From: Spirosoma lacussanchae
GTDB lineage: Bacteria; Bacteroidota; Bacteroidia; Cytophagales; Spirosomataceae
Reading direction: 5' to 3'
Length of the DNA stretch: 64,000 nt
Assembly: GCF_005870035.1 (NCBI RefSeq)
Contig: NZ_SWJG01000001.1
Coordinates: 1,723,639 to 1,787,638, forward strand
How positions within the stretch are numbered: the first letter of the stretch is position 1; each line of letters opens with the position of its first letter. The position numbers were made by a program, and so were the translations under genes. The notes beneath the pieces were generated by a model. It saw nothing but the letters and a program-made list of their open reading frames with translations, ran no database searches and was not told where the DNA came from. Positions 17,758 through 26,506 of the stretch are shown in pieces.

Positions 17758-20700
17758 CTATTGGTTTTCGAGGTTTTCGGCCGAAATCCACTTGATGCCG
17801 AACTGATGGTTGTTGGCGGGATCTTCGTTAGGATTTGCGTAGTTAATCGAAAACTCATTGATAATACCGTTCCACTGCGGGTGGTTGCCTACCGGAATGG
17901 CGATAGTCCGGTACTGGTTGTCGCCCGTGATTGGGAAGGTGATCGACTGACCAGCCCATTCAGACTCGATAGGCGACTGACCTATTTTGCGCCACTTGAG
18001 CACGAGCTGGGTTTCGTTGGTACGAGCCCGCATTCTGATGTAGATTCGGTTGATGTCAGACGCTTTGTAGCCCTTGCGGGGTGAGGTGAAGCTGAACCGC
18101 CGGTTTTTCGGGGTAATATTCAGCTCGTCGCCTACAGGATAGCCCTGATCATAGCCTTTCTGGTACGAAAATCCATGCCGTTTGCTTTGCCCAGCAAATA
18201 CGTAGTGTGGCTTGGTTTCGCTTTGCGGTAGCGAGTTGATCGTGTTCCGGATCTCGTTTAGGCTACCCACAACCATGTTGAAATCGAACTCGTAAACGCC
18301 ATTCCGGTCCAGGGTCAGCTTCAGGCCATTGGCGATGTAGCCAGCGTTCAGTGCTTCTGGCGGGCCCCAGCCTACGCTGTTGAACAGACCGACCTTAAAC
18401 TCGTTCGAGAACGGCGTGTGCAGCGCAATACCCCGGTTATCCTGCGGACGTACGGCGGCAATCCAGGGTTCTGAGGCATCGACGTTGAGCGGGGCAATCT
18501 GGCCCATCGAATCGTCGTACTGGTTCAGGGTTTTGCCACTACCATCGAGGTTGGGAATATCGTTTACCTTAACCAGCGGAGCGTTGGTGTAAGGCGTTCC
18601 CTGAACTACGTAGTACTGGTAGAACGAGCCGCTGGTATAGGTACAGGGCAGTTCCTGCTGGCGCGCATGATCGTAGAACTGGCTACCGGTTTCGGGCCGG
18701 TTACCCGTAATCCGAACGTGCCGGCGAACGATATTCCCCTGCAGCTGAATCCACTGCTCAATGATATAATCACCGGGTACATTGTTCAGGCCCCATTGCA
18801 GCGGCCGGGTTTTGCAGTACAGCATGTTGTTGGTCTTGCCAAAGGCCAGGATCGGCGAGCGGTTCAGCAGCACGTCGCCACCCTGTACCGGGTTGTAGCC
18901 GATGTTGTCATGAAGCTGACTGCCGCCCGTTGTCCAGCCTTGATTGGCATCGGGAAGACCGTAGATCGCAATCTGGTCGTCGCGCCCCGTATCCCGTTTT
19001 CCATCCTTCACGAGGCAGTTGATCATGTTCTCGCCAACCTGAAGATCTGTTACTTCCCGAACTACTCCCCCTACGGCCAGATCGATCGCTACCCGTACCC
19101 GCTCGTTCTGGATAAACGGCCGTAAGTCGCTCGGCTGCGGACTGTCCAGGATCGGATAATCAGTGGACGGCGGTGGGGTCACGATCGGTGGCGTGGTCAC
19201 CGGCGGGGTCGTGGTGGTCGTGCTCGGTGGCGGAGACGTTACCGGCGGAGTGCCCGAGCCTGAACATACATCCGTCGTGAGGGGGCTGTTCGTGATGTTG
19301 CGGTCCGTGCCGGTGGGTCGTACGGATACGATCAGCTGCGCGCCCGACTTATAACTGGTCGGAATGGTCCAGAGGAAGCCAAACTTGTTGTAGCCGTAGC
19401 CAAAGGCGCTGGCCACATCGCTGCGGGGCTGATCAGCGGTAATGGTGGCCGCTTTGGTACCGTTGATGTAAATATCGAGGCTCACTGACTGGTTCGGATT
19501 GTTGGCGTCCAGAATCCAGCCGCCAACGGTTTCGCAACGGGCATGGTCCAGCGACGAGCGGTAGCTGGCGTTGGGTGCGGGGGGAGTTACTACCGTTGTC
19601 GTTGGTGGCGTGGTCACCGTGGTGGTCGGTGGGGTGGTGACCGTAGTCGTGGGCGGAGTGGTGACGGTGGTGGTTGGCGGCTCGGTGGTGACGGGTGGCG
19701 TACCGCTCCCGGCGCAGGCGTCGGTGGTGCGTGGGCTGCTGTTGAGCTCGATGCTGGTACCGGCGGGCCGTACCGAGATGGTCATACGGGCGCCCGACTT
19801 GTAGTTGTCGGGAATACTCCAGAGGAAGCCAAACTTGTTGTAGCCGTAACCGAAGGCGCTGGCCACATCACTACGTACCCGGTCAGCCGCGATGGTAGCG
19901 ACCTTGGTGCCGTTGATGTAGACGTCGAGGCTGACCGACTGGTTGGGGTTGTTGGCATCGAGAACCCAGCCTCCGATGGTCTCGCAACGGGCGTGCTCGA
20001 AGGAGGAGCGGTAGCTGGCGTTGGGCGCGGGCGGGGTTACCACCGTAGTGGTCGGTGGGGTGGTGACCGTAGTCGTGGGCGGAGTGGTGACGGTGGTGGT
20101 TGGCGGCTCGGTGGTGACGGGTGGCGTACCGCTCCCGGCGCAGGCGTCGGTGGTGCGTGGGCTGCTGTTGAGCTCGATGCTGGTACCGGCGGGCCGTACC
20201 GAGATGGTCATACGGGCGCCCGACTTGTAGTTGTCGGGAATACTCCAGAGGAAGCCAAACTTGTTGTAGCCGTAACCGAAGGCGCTGGCCACATCACTAC
20301 GTACCCGGTCAGCCGCGATGGTAGCGACCTTGGTGCCGTTGATGTAGACGTCGAGGCTCACCGACTGGTTGGGGTTGTTGGCATCGAGAACCCAGCCTCC
20401 GATGGTCTCGCAACGGGCGTGCTCGAAGGAGGAGCGGTAGCTGGCGTTGGGTGCGGGCGGGGTTACCACCGTGGTGGTCGGTGGGGTGGTGACCGTAGTC
20501 GTGGGCGGAGTGGTGACGGTGGTGGTTGGCGGCTCGGTGGTGACGGGAGGTGTACCGCTCCCGGCGCAGGCGTCGGTGGTGCGTGGGCTGCTGTTGAGCT
20601 CGATGCTGGTACCGGCGGGCCGTACCGAGATGGTCATACGGGCGCCCGACTTGTAGTTGTCAGGAATACTCCAGAGGAAGCCAAACTTGTTGTAGCCGTA

Positions 20701-22137
20701 ACCGAAGGCGCTGGCCACATCACTACGCACCCGGTCAGCCGTGATGGTAGCGACTTTGGTGCCGTTGATGTAGACGTCGAGGCTGACCGACCGGTTGGGG
20801 TTGTTGGCATCGAGAACCCAGCCACCGATGGTCTCGCAACGGGCGTGCTCGAAGGAGGAGCGGTAGCTGGCGTTGGGCGCGGGCGGGGTTACCACCGTAG
20901 TGGTCGGTGGGGTGGTGACCGTAGTCGTGGGCGGTGTGGTTACGGTCGTGCTGGGGGGCGTGGCGGTCGTGCTGCTGGGCGGGGTCGTCACCGTGGTGGT
21001 TGGTGGCGTCGTTACCGTCGTGCTCGGCGGGGTGGTGGCCGTTGTAGTACTCGGTGGCGTGGTTACGGTCGTGCTGGGGGGCGTCGTCGTTATCGGCGAC
21101 TGTCCCGAACCAACGCAAATCTCGGTAACGCGGGGACTGTCGGTTAGTTCGGTCGTGCTACCGGTAGGACGTACCGACACGATCAGCTTATCGTTCGACT
21201 TGTAGCTGGCCGGAATGGTCCAGACGAATCCGTACTTGTTATAGCTGCTGCCGAAGGCGCTGGCCACGTCGTTGCGGGGCTGGTCGGCGGTGATGGTGGC
21301 TACCTTTAGCCCGTTCAGGTGAATATCGAGGCTGACCGACTGGCTGGGATTGTTGGCGTCAATGACCCAGCCGCCGATGGTTTCGCAGCGGGCGTGTTCG
21401 AGCGATGACCGATACGACGGAGCAGCCGCCCGGGCGCCAGCGGTTGTTACTGCGGGCTCCGGCTCACCAATTACCATCAGCGTCTGATCGTCGATGGTAT
21501 TGGCTGATGAAGAGGCTCTGGGCTCGCCGGGCACCGCTTTCAGGTGAAGCCGGGCTTTTTCGATGAATAGGCTCTGGTCCGTGGCCTGGCTGTGCCCGCG
21601 TAGCAGCCGGAATGAGGTGCCCTCGGTAATACTGCGGAAGCGACCCTGAATGCGATAGGTGGCTACGGGGTGAGCCGGGTACGATAGTTCGTCGCCAATA
21701 AAGTCAATGTAGTCTCCACCTGTCTGTTCGAAACCCGGTGGCAGTAGCAGCTTCAGCCGGTAGGCATTGGCTCCGGGCAGGAAGAACATGGAGTTGGGCG
21801 ACAGATTAAGCAGCTGCGCCGTAATCACTAATTCGACCGGTTCTCCCAGGCGTACAGACCGACGGCTAACCTGCAGGTTAAACCGAATGGGATCGCTGTA
21901 AATGAGATGAGGTAGAGGTTTGTATGCAACAGGAGACGCTTTTGTTTTAGTGATCGGAGAGACAGGTAACGCGACTTTGGGCGGAGCAGTTGATGATCGA
22001 TTGGGTGGAGCGTCCTTACCGAAAAGGAGTGGGGCTGAAGAGCCGATGGCGGAGTGTCTGACGCACGTCAGTAGGCATAGCAGTAGCAGGGTGCACGTAC
22101 GTACACAAGCGCTCTGCATGAGCGAAAAAGGATACAT
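17758..22137 (-). CDS. Large secreted protein with five tandem Cys-pair domains on Thr/Pro linkers
   Basis: 1459 residues with an N-terminal signal peptide and a beta-rich region to about residue 230. Five copies of a roughly 105-residue domain follow. Each begins near YRSS and runs through HARCETIGGW, DANNPNQSVSLD, a DVASAFG segment and (K/Y)GF..(S/T)IP, with a second Cys near its end, so one disulfide per domain is likely. The domains are joined by TTTVTTPP-type linkers of varying length. The last 400 or so residues form a separate beta-rich domain with many Trp/Tyr, possibly carbohydrate-binding. The general GW..D..NP..SV.LD pattern resembles a domain common in bacterial surface proteins. 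No type IX sorting signal is seen. Copies 2-4 are almost identical. Confidence 0.8.
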   Translation of the reverse strand: MYPFSLMQSACVRTCTLLLLCLLTCVRHSAIGSSAPLLFGKDAPPNRSSTAPPKVALPVSPITKTKASPVAYKPLPHLIYSDPIRFNLQVSRRSVRLGEPVELVITAQLLNLSPNSMFFLPGANAYRLKLLLPPGFEQTGGDYIDFIGDELSYPAHPVATYRIQGRFRSITEGTSFRLLRGHSQATDQSLFIEKARLHLKAVPGEPRASSSANTIDDQTLMVIGEPEPAVTTAGARAAAPSYRSSLEHARCETIGGWVIDANNPSQSVSLDIHLNGLKVATITADQPRNDVASAFGSSYNKYGFVWTIPASYKSNDKLIVSVRPTGSTTELTDSPRVTEICVGSGQSPITTTPPSTTVTTPPSTTTATTPPSTTVTTPPTTTVTTPPSSTTATPPSTTVTTPPTTTVTTPPTTTVVTPPAPNASYRSSFEHARCETIGGWVLDANNPNRSVSLDVYINGTKVATITADRVRSDVASAFGYGYNKFGFLWSIPDNYKSGARMTISVRPAGTSIELNSSPRTTDACAGSGTPPVTTEPPTTTVTTPPTTTVTTPPTTTVVTPPAPNASYRSSFEHARCETIGGWVLDANNPNQSVSLDVYINGTKVATIAADRVRSDVASAFGYGYNKFGFLWSIPDNYKSGARMTISVRPAGTSIELNSSPRTTDACAGSGTPPVTTEPPTTTVTTPPTTTVTTPPTTTVVTPPAPNASYRSSFEHARCETIGGWVLDANNPNQSVSLDVYINGTKVATIAADRVRSDVASAFGYGYNKFGFLWSIPDNYKSGARMTISVRPAGTSIELNSSPRTTDACAGSGTPPVTTEPPTTTVTTPPTTTVTTPPTTTVTTPPTTTVVTPPAPNASYRSSLDHARCETVGGWILDANNPNQSVSLDIYINGTKAATITADQPRSDVASAFGYGYNKFGFLWTIPTSYKSGAQLIVSVRPTGTDRNITNSPLTTDVCSGSGTPPVTSPPPSTTTTTPPVTTPPIVTPPPSTDYPILDSPQPSDLRPFIQNERVRVAIDLAVGGVVREVTDLQVGENMINCLVKDGKRDTGRDDQIAIYGLPDANQGWTTGGSQLHDNIGYNPVQGGDVLLNRSPILAFGKTNNMLYCKTRPLQWGLNNVPGDYIIEQWIQLQGNIVRRHVRITGNRPETGSQFYDHARQQELPCTYTSGSFYQYYVVQGTPYTNAPLVKVNDIPNLDGSGKTLNQYDDSMGQIAPLNVDASEPWIAAVRPQDNRGIALHTPFSNEFKVGLFNSVGWGPPEALNAGYIANGLKLTLDRNGVYEFDFNMVVGSLNEIRNTINSLPQSETKPHYVFAGQSKRHGFSYQKGYDQGYPVGDELNITPKNRRFSFTSPRKGYKASDINRIYIRMRARTNETQLVLKWRKIGQSPIESEWAGQSITFPITGDNQYRTIAIPVGNHPQWNGIINEFSINYANPNEDPANNHQFGIKWISAENLENQ
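19571..20872. repeat. Tandem DNA repeat of 426/450 bases coding for the Cys-pair domain
   Basis: Three consecutive units begin at about 19571, 20021 and 20447 and end at 20872. The first is 24 bases longer because it has one more TTTVTTPP linker unit. By eye they differ at only a few bases. More divergent copies flank them on both sides (about 19250-19570 and 21103-21420). Such identity points to recent duplication or gene conversion and should allow copy-number change by recombination. Confidence 0.9.
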
Positions 22138-22359
22138 GAAATTTACGGATAAAGCGGTTTGGTTGCAAAGAAAGCAAGGAAAAGGTAATATACAATAGAT
22201 ATAATAGAATAAGTGTGCTAAATAAATTTCTTTTCATACGTTGTGTTATTATGTAAATATTTATTAATGAGGTTATTGTAAGTAGTATATTAGTTACTTA
22301 TTTGTGATAATAGAAACAACCGTTAGAAAAATATATCTGTACTCTGGAGGTGGTTGGTC

Positions 22360-22367
22360 TATTTTTG
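22360..22367 (+). promoter_or_regulatory. Bacteroidota -7 promoter box for the cytochrome c gene
   Basis: TATTTTTG matches TAnnTTTG exactly and lies 25 bases before ATG 22393. It stands at the edge of an AT-rich intergenic stretch (22138-22392). No good -33 element is visible at the usual distance. Confidence 0.45.
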
Positions 22368-22392
22368 CTTATTCCCTATTTCCCTTATCCTC

Positions 22393-23388
22393 ATGAGAAA
22401 AAGAATACGTAAAGCCCTGACTTTCCTGATCGTCGGGCTCCTGGTTATTGTTGGTGCTGGTCTGGCGTATATCAGGCTGGGACTGCCCGATGTAGGGCCT
22501 GCACCCCTGCTGGAGATTGGCTCAGATGCAGCTCAGATCGAGCGGGGGCGGTACCTGGCCAATCACGTAGCCGCCTGCATGGATTGTCACTCTACCCGCG
22601 ACTTTACGAAACTAACCGGGCCCATGGTAGCCGGTACTGAAGGAAAAGGGGGTGAAGGTTTTTTACGGGAGCAGGGCTTTCCGGGTAATTATTATGCTCC
22701 GAACCTGACCCCCGCGCATCTGGGTACCTGGACCGACGGGGAGATTTACCGGGCCATTACAACCGGCGTCAGTCGGGATGGCCGCGCTCTGTTCCCGGTG
22801 ATGCCTTACCAGAATTTCGGGCAGATGGCCCCGGAAGATATTCACGCGATCATTGCTTACCTGCGTAGTCTGAAGCCCATACAACACGTGGTGCCGGCGT
22901 CGGAGTCGGACTTTCCAATGAATTTTATCATCAATACCATACCCGCCAAACAGGAAGGCGGCAAGCGTCCGGCCCCGACTGACCAGATTGCCTATGGGAA
23001 ATACATAACCACGTTTGCGGGCTGTGGCGATTGCCATACACCGGTCGATGCGCAGGGGCAGGGGCTGCCTGGCATGTCGTTTGCCGGTGGGCGCGAGTTT
23101 CCGATGCCTACCGGTACGGCCCGCGCGGCTAATATCACCCCGGCTCAGTCGGGTATCGGCAAATGGACCCGTGAGGCATTCATTGCTCGGTTTAGGGCCT
23201 ATACCAACGCATCGGCGCAGCCCGCCGTTGGAGAAGAGGGTACCAACTCAATCATGCCCTGGACCATGTATGCCCATATGACCGACCAGGATCTGGGCGC
23301 TATTTACGACTACCTCCGAACGGTAAAACCCGTTGAGCACACGGTACCGCCCTTTACGCCCAAACCCCGGATGGTAGCCACCCGCTAA
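22393..23388 (+). CDS. Membrane-anchored dihaem c-type cytochrome
   Basis: 331 residues. An N-terminal membrane helix (about 8-26) anchors two cytochrome c domains in the periplasm. The haem-binding motifs are CMDCH (about residue 66) and CGDCH (about residue 211), and later Met residues in PVMPYQNF and IMPWTMY could be the sixth ligands. Proteins of this kind pass electrons from periplasmic dehydrogenases to the respiratory chain; the specific partner is not identified. ATG 22393 is chosen because it places the charged MRKRIRK stretch directly before the helix. It is a single-gene unit with its own promoter box and terminator. Confidence 0.88.
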   Translation: MRKRIRKALTFLIVGLLVIVGAGLAYIRLGLPDVGPAPLLEIGSDAAQIERGRYLANHVAACMDCHSTRDFTKLTGPMVAGTEGKGGEGFLREQGFPGNYYAPNLTPAHLGTWTDGEIYRAITTGVSRDGRALFPVMPYQNFGQMAPEDIHAIIAYLRSLKPIQHVVPASESDFPMNFIINTIPAKQEGGKRPAPTDQIAYGKYITTFAGCGDCHTPVDAQGQGLPGMSFAGGREFPMPTGTARAANITPAQSGIGKWTREAFIARFRAYTNASAQPAVGEEGTNSIMPWTMYAHMTDQDLGAIYDYLRTVKPVEHTVPPFTPKPRMVATR

Positions 23389-23391
23389 CAA

Positions 23392-23429
23392 CAAAAACGT
23401 CCCGCATCGATCGATGCGGGACGTTTTTG
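23392..23429. terminator. Perfect 38-base palindrome, bidirectional terminator
   Basis: CAAAAACGTCCCGCATCGA and its exact complement form a 38-base palindrome directly after the cytochrome stop codon and 15 bases before the end of hemH on the other strand. The terminal A5/T5 tracts fit an intrinsic terminator in both directions. Confidence 0.88.
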
Positions 23430-23443
23430 TATGAGTAATAACG

Positions 23444-24505
23444 CTAAGCCGTTTTGACCAGGTCGACCAGGGTTTCTACCCAGATCGGGCTGTCGTTCAG
23501 GCTTTCTACGAGCTGCCAGTGTTCTCCGCCCAGCTCTTCGAATAATTCTTTGTATTCTTCGCCCACTTCAATGGTGGTTTCCAGACAGTCGGCCACGAAA
23601 GCCGGTGAAAAAGCCAGCACCCGCTTTATGCCTTTCCCGGCCAGCTCCCGGATGGTATCTTCCGTGTAGGGCTTGATCCAGGGGTCGCGGCCCAGACGGG
23701 ACTGAAAGCAGGTGGTGTATTTACCCTCCGGAATGCCGAGTTCCCGCACGAGCCGGCGGGTAGTTTCGAAGCACTGTGCGCGGTAGCAATGCTGATTATC
23801 GGCGCGGAGCGATGCGCAGCAGTTGCCCAGCTGGCAAACCGTTTTGGTTATATCGCCTTTGCGAATCTGGCGCTCGGGCAGGCCGTGGTAGCTGAACAGG
23901 AAATGGTCGAAGTCGTGCTCGGCCATGTACTTGCGACCTAGCTGCACAAACCCGTCGATGAATTTCGGGTGTTCGAGAAACCGGTTGATGAAGCGAATCT
24001 CCGGAATGACCTGCCAGGTTTTTATAATGTCCATCACCTTTTCGTAGACCGATCCGGTGGTAGCCGAGGCATACTGCGGAAAGAGCGGAATCACGATGAT
24101 GTCGGTCAGGCCCAGCCGCTGAAACTCGCTCAGGCCCGCTTCAATGCTGGGGCTTTGGTAGCGCATGGCCAGCCGAACTACGTACTCATCGCCCAGGGCC
24201 AGCTGGAGCTGCCGTTCGTTGACCTGCCCGTAGTATTTGAGCGGAGATCCGTTTTCGGTCCATACTTCCTTGTAGGTCTTGGCCGATTTTGGAGCCCGAA
24301 ACGGCGCAATAATGCCATTGACGAGCAGAAAACGGGGAATAAACGGAATATCGATGACGCGCCCGTCCATCAGAAACTCCCGCAGGTATTTGCGTACGTC
24401 AGGAACAGAAGGGCTATCGGGAGTGCCGAGGTTGACGAGTAGAACCCCCGTTTTGCCGAGCGGCTTCGGGGTGGTGGTAGAACGATTCAGAACAGGTGCT
24501 TCCAT
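23444..24505 (-). CDS. hemH: Ferrochelatase
   Basis: 353 residues; inserts Fe2+ into protoporphyrin IX (or coproporphyrin III) to form haem. Family features are VLLVNLGTPDSP near the start, SYHGLP with catalytic His207, LGRDPW, and the C-terminal CLETTIEVGEEY acidic segment. An unusual Cys-rich insert at 224-245 (Cys224, 229, 230, 240, 245) could bind an iron-sulfur cluster, as some bacterial ferrochelatases do, but this is inference. The gene converges with a cytochrome c gene that needs haem, though they are not in one transcript. Confidence 0.94.
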   Translation of the reverse strand: MEAPVLNRSTTTPKPLGKTGVLLVNLGTPDSPSVPDVRKYLREFLMDGRVIDIPFIPRFLLVNGIIAPFRAPKSAKTYKEVWTENGSPLKYYGQVNERQLQLALGDEYVVRLAMRYQSPSIEAGLSEFQRLGLTDIIVIPLFPQYASATTGSVYEKVMDIIKTWQVIPEIRFINRFLEHPKFIDGFVQLGRKYMAEHDFDHFLFSYHGLPERQIRKGDITKTVCQLGNCCASLRADNQHCYRAQCFETTRRLVRELGIPEGKYTTCFQSRLGRDPWIKPYTEDTIRELAGKGIKRVLAFSPAFVADCLETTIEVGEEYKELFEELGGEHWQLVESLNDSPIWVETLVDLVKTA

Positions 24506-24596
24506 GCTGGCAGAACAGCAATTTTAACGAGTTAGTTTACCGAAAACAGGCCGGGGGCCGGGGGCTCATAACGCGGTGGCCGGGTCCCCGATCTGT

Positions 24597-25385
24597 TTAC
24601 TTCGCCTGGGGATAGCGATTCAGGTCCGGGCGGGCAAAATCGCTGAACACCTCGCCGGGCAGGCCGGTAAAGACCATGATATCGGTCAGGTCGCGATCAC
24701 CGCGTTCGCCCGACAGCAAAATACCACCGTGTTTCTGGTAGTCGATCCAGGGCAGCGTGAAGCGGGGCTGCTCATCGGTGAACTTGGGGAAGTAAGCCCA
24801 CTGCCAGACCAGATGCGTTTTTTTATCGACCCAGATCTTGTACTTGTTATCGGGCGTATTGCCGACGCTCTTGAACGTAAGCTGGAGCACATCGGCAGGC
24901 TTGCCGTCCTGGGTCGCTTCTTCGCCCAGGTATTTGAGCGTAACGCCCGAGTCTTTCAGCTTGAAGGGCATAACCAGCCAGTACGAATCGTTGATCCAGG
25001 CGGCTTTGCCCTGTTTTACGTACTTGGCCACGGAGTCGGCGTCAGTAACTTCGGCACCCTGACGAAAAACGCGCCCTTTGTCGTTGTTAACGTTCAGAAT
25101 AACGGTCTGGTCGTCTTTGAGGTTGTCGACCCGAACGGTGCCGCTCCATTTGTCCCAGATCAGTCGGCGCGACCCGAAGAAGTTCCAGGCAATCAGGTGC
25201 GTATTGTCCCATGCTTTCCGGCCGCCCATGGCTGCCATCACCTGGTCGGCAATCTGTACGGCCCGCGCATCGGACCCGGCTGCATCAAAGCCCGCTGCGG
25301 CCGGATTAACCGACTTGGCCGATTGGGCAAATCCAACTGTCTGGGTCAGGGCAAATAAAAAAATGAAAAGTTGACGTGTTTTCAT
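24597..25385 (-). CDS. Secreted protein of unknown function (DUF6503/LolA-like)
   Basis: 262 residues with a signal peptide (MKTRQLFIFLFALTQTVGFAQ) from ATG 25385; the upstream in-frame ATG adds six residues of no use. The mature part starts with a DQVMAAMGGRKAWDN segment and continues as a single-domain beta-sheet resembling periplasmic LolA/LppX-like lipoprotein-binding folds. I believe this is the Bacteroidota family DUF6503. Its role is unknown. It is divergent from oxyR, with 110 bases between. Confidence 0.65.
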   Translation of the reverse strand: MKTRQLFIFLFALTQTVGFAQSAKSVNPAAAGFDAAGSDARAVQIADQVMAAMGGRKAWDNTHLIAWNFFGSRRLIWDKWSGTVRVDNLKDDQTVILNVNNDKGRVFRQGAEVTDADSVAKYVKQGKAAWINDSYWLVMPFKLKDSGVTLKYLGEEATQDGKPADVLQLTFKSVGNTPDNKYKIWVDKKTHLVWQWAYFPKFTDEQPRFTLPWIDYQKHGGILLSGERGDRDLTDIMVFTGLPGEVFSDFARPDLNRYPQAK

Positions 25386-25414
25386 GCAGAGTGGTTGTTT
25401 CATCAGTAAAAGTA

Positions 25415-25459
25415 TTGGAATTTCGATTTATCACCGCCAAAATTGGAATTAGTACCGCC
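25415..25459. promoter_or_regulatory. Direct repeat TTGGAATT...ACCGCC upstream of oxyR
   Basis: TTGGAATT (25415-25422) followed by ACCGCC (25433-25438) recurs as TTGGAATT (25443-25450) and ACCGCC (25454-25459), between the divergent DUF6503-like and oxyR genes. It could be a two-site operator for OxyR itself, but there is no direct evidence. Confidence 0.35.
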
Positions 25460-25495
25460 CGGCGGCTGTGCTTAAAATTATAATCACCTACCGGA

Positions 25496-26452
25496 TTGAC
25501 GCTCACTCAACTCGATTATATAGTAGCCGTTGACACTTTTCGGCATTTCGCTACGGCTGCCGATGCCTGCCATGTTACCCAGCCTACGCTCAGTATGCAG
25601 ATTCAGAAACTGGAAGATGAACTGGGGGTGCTGATTTTTGACCGGTCCAAGCAGCCGGTTGTACCTACCGAGCTGGGGCTGGCCATTCTGGCCCAGTCGC
25701 GCGAAGTGCTTCGGACGGCCCGGCGTATTCCGGAGCTGGTCAGCGAGTCGAAAAATGATTTTCGGGGCGATCTCCGCATCGGCATTATTCCGACCCTGGC
25801 TCCGTATCTGCTGCCGTACTTCATCGGCGAATTCATCCGGAAATACCCGGCCGTATCGGTCCGCATCCAGGAGCTGGTGACCGAACAGGTCGTTGAACGG
25901 CTGCGCAACGGACTCATCGACGTTGGGATGGTGGTGACACCCCTGACCGAGAACGGCATTACCGAGGTGCCGCTTTTTGAAGAGCCGTTTGTCCTCTACG
26001 CATCGGAGGGCCACTCGTTATCGGCAAAAAAAACCATCGCACCGGCCGACCTGCATACCGATGGGTTGTGGCTCCTGACCGAGGGACATTGTTTCCGCAA
26101 CCAGGTGATCAATATCTGCGGGGCCGACCGCCAAACGCCCGACGGCTCGCTGCTGGAGCCCGCCCGGCTTCAGTACGAGACGGGCTCGCTGGAAACCCTC
26201 ATCAAACTAATTGACCGCCAGAGTGGCTTCACGCTGCTGCCTTACCTGGCCACCGTTGATATGGACCCGGCTCGGCGGGCGCGGCTTCGGTCGTTCGAGT
26301 CGCCCCAACCCGTTCGGGAGGTGAGTCTGGTCATGCACCGCAGCTTTCTGAAGCGGCAGCTCATCAATGCGCTGAAAGGAGAGATCCTGATGCACCTGCC
26401 CGGCGAGCTGGTGCATCAGAAAACAGACCGCGGCCTGGTGGTGCAGCTCTAG
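25496..26452 (+). CDS. oxyR: OxyR-type LysR hydrogen-peroxide regulator
   Basis: 318 residues: LysR winged-helix domain (1-60, with TQPTLSMQIQKLE as recognition helix) and an effector domain. The redox pair Cys199 and Cys208 in EGHCFRNQVINIC has the same spacing, and even the same numbering, as E. coli OxyR. That supports both the function and the start at TTG 25496. TTG is the only start codon between the in-frame stop at 25481 and the conserved domain. On oxidation by H2O2 such proteins form a disulfide and activate catalase and peroxidase genes; none of those lies in the window. Confidence 0.88.
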   Translation: MTLTQLDYIVAVDTFRHFATAADACHVTQPTLSMQIQKLEDELGVLIFDRSKQPVVPTELGLAILAQSREVLRTARRIPELVSESKNDFRGDLRIGIIPTLAPYLLPYFIGEFIRKYPAVSVRIQELVTEQVVERLRNGLIDVGMVVTPLTENGITEVPLFEEPFVLYASEGHSLSAKKTIAPADLHTDGLWLLTEGHCFRNQVINICGADRQTPDGSLLEPARLQYETGSLETLIKLIDRQSGFTLLPYLATVDMDPARRARLRSFESPQPVREVSLVMHRSFLKRQLINALKGEILMHLPGELVHQKTDRGLVVQL

Positions 26453-26506
26453 GCAGTGCGGTAAGCCCCGGGCCGACAGGGGATCGCCATCGGCCCGGGC
26501 GACAGA

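Noticed and set aside
19543..21147. 534-residue + strand frame rich in Gly/Arg/Trp over the repeat gene
   Set aside because: It is the antisense of the tandem Thr/Pro and Cys-pair repeats; its repetitive low-complexity composition comes from the opposite strand.
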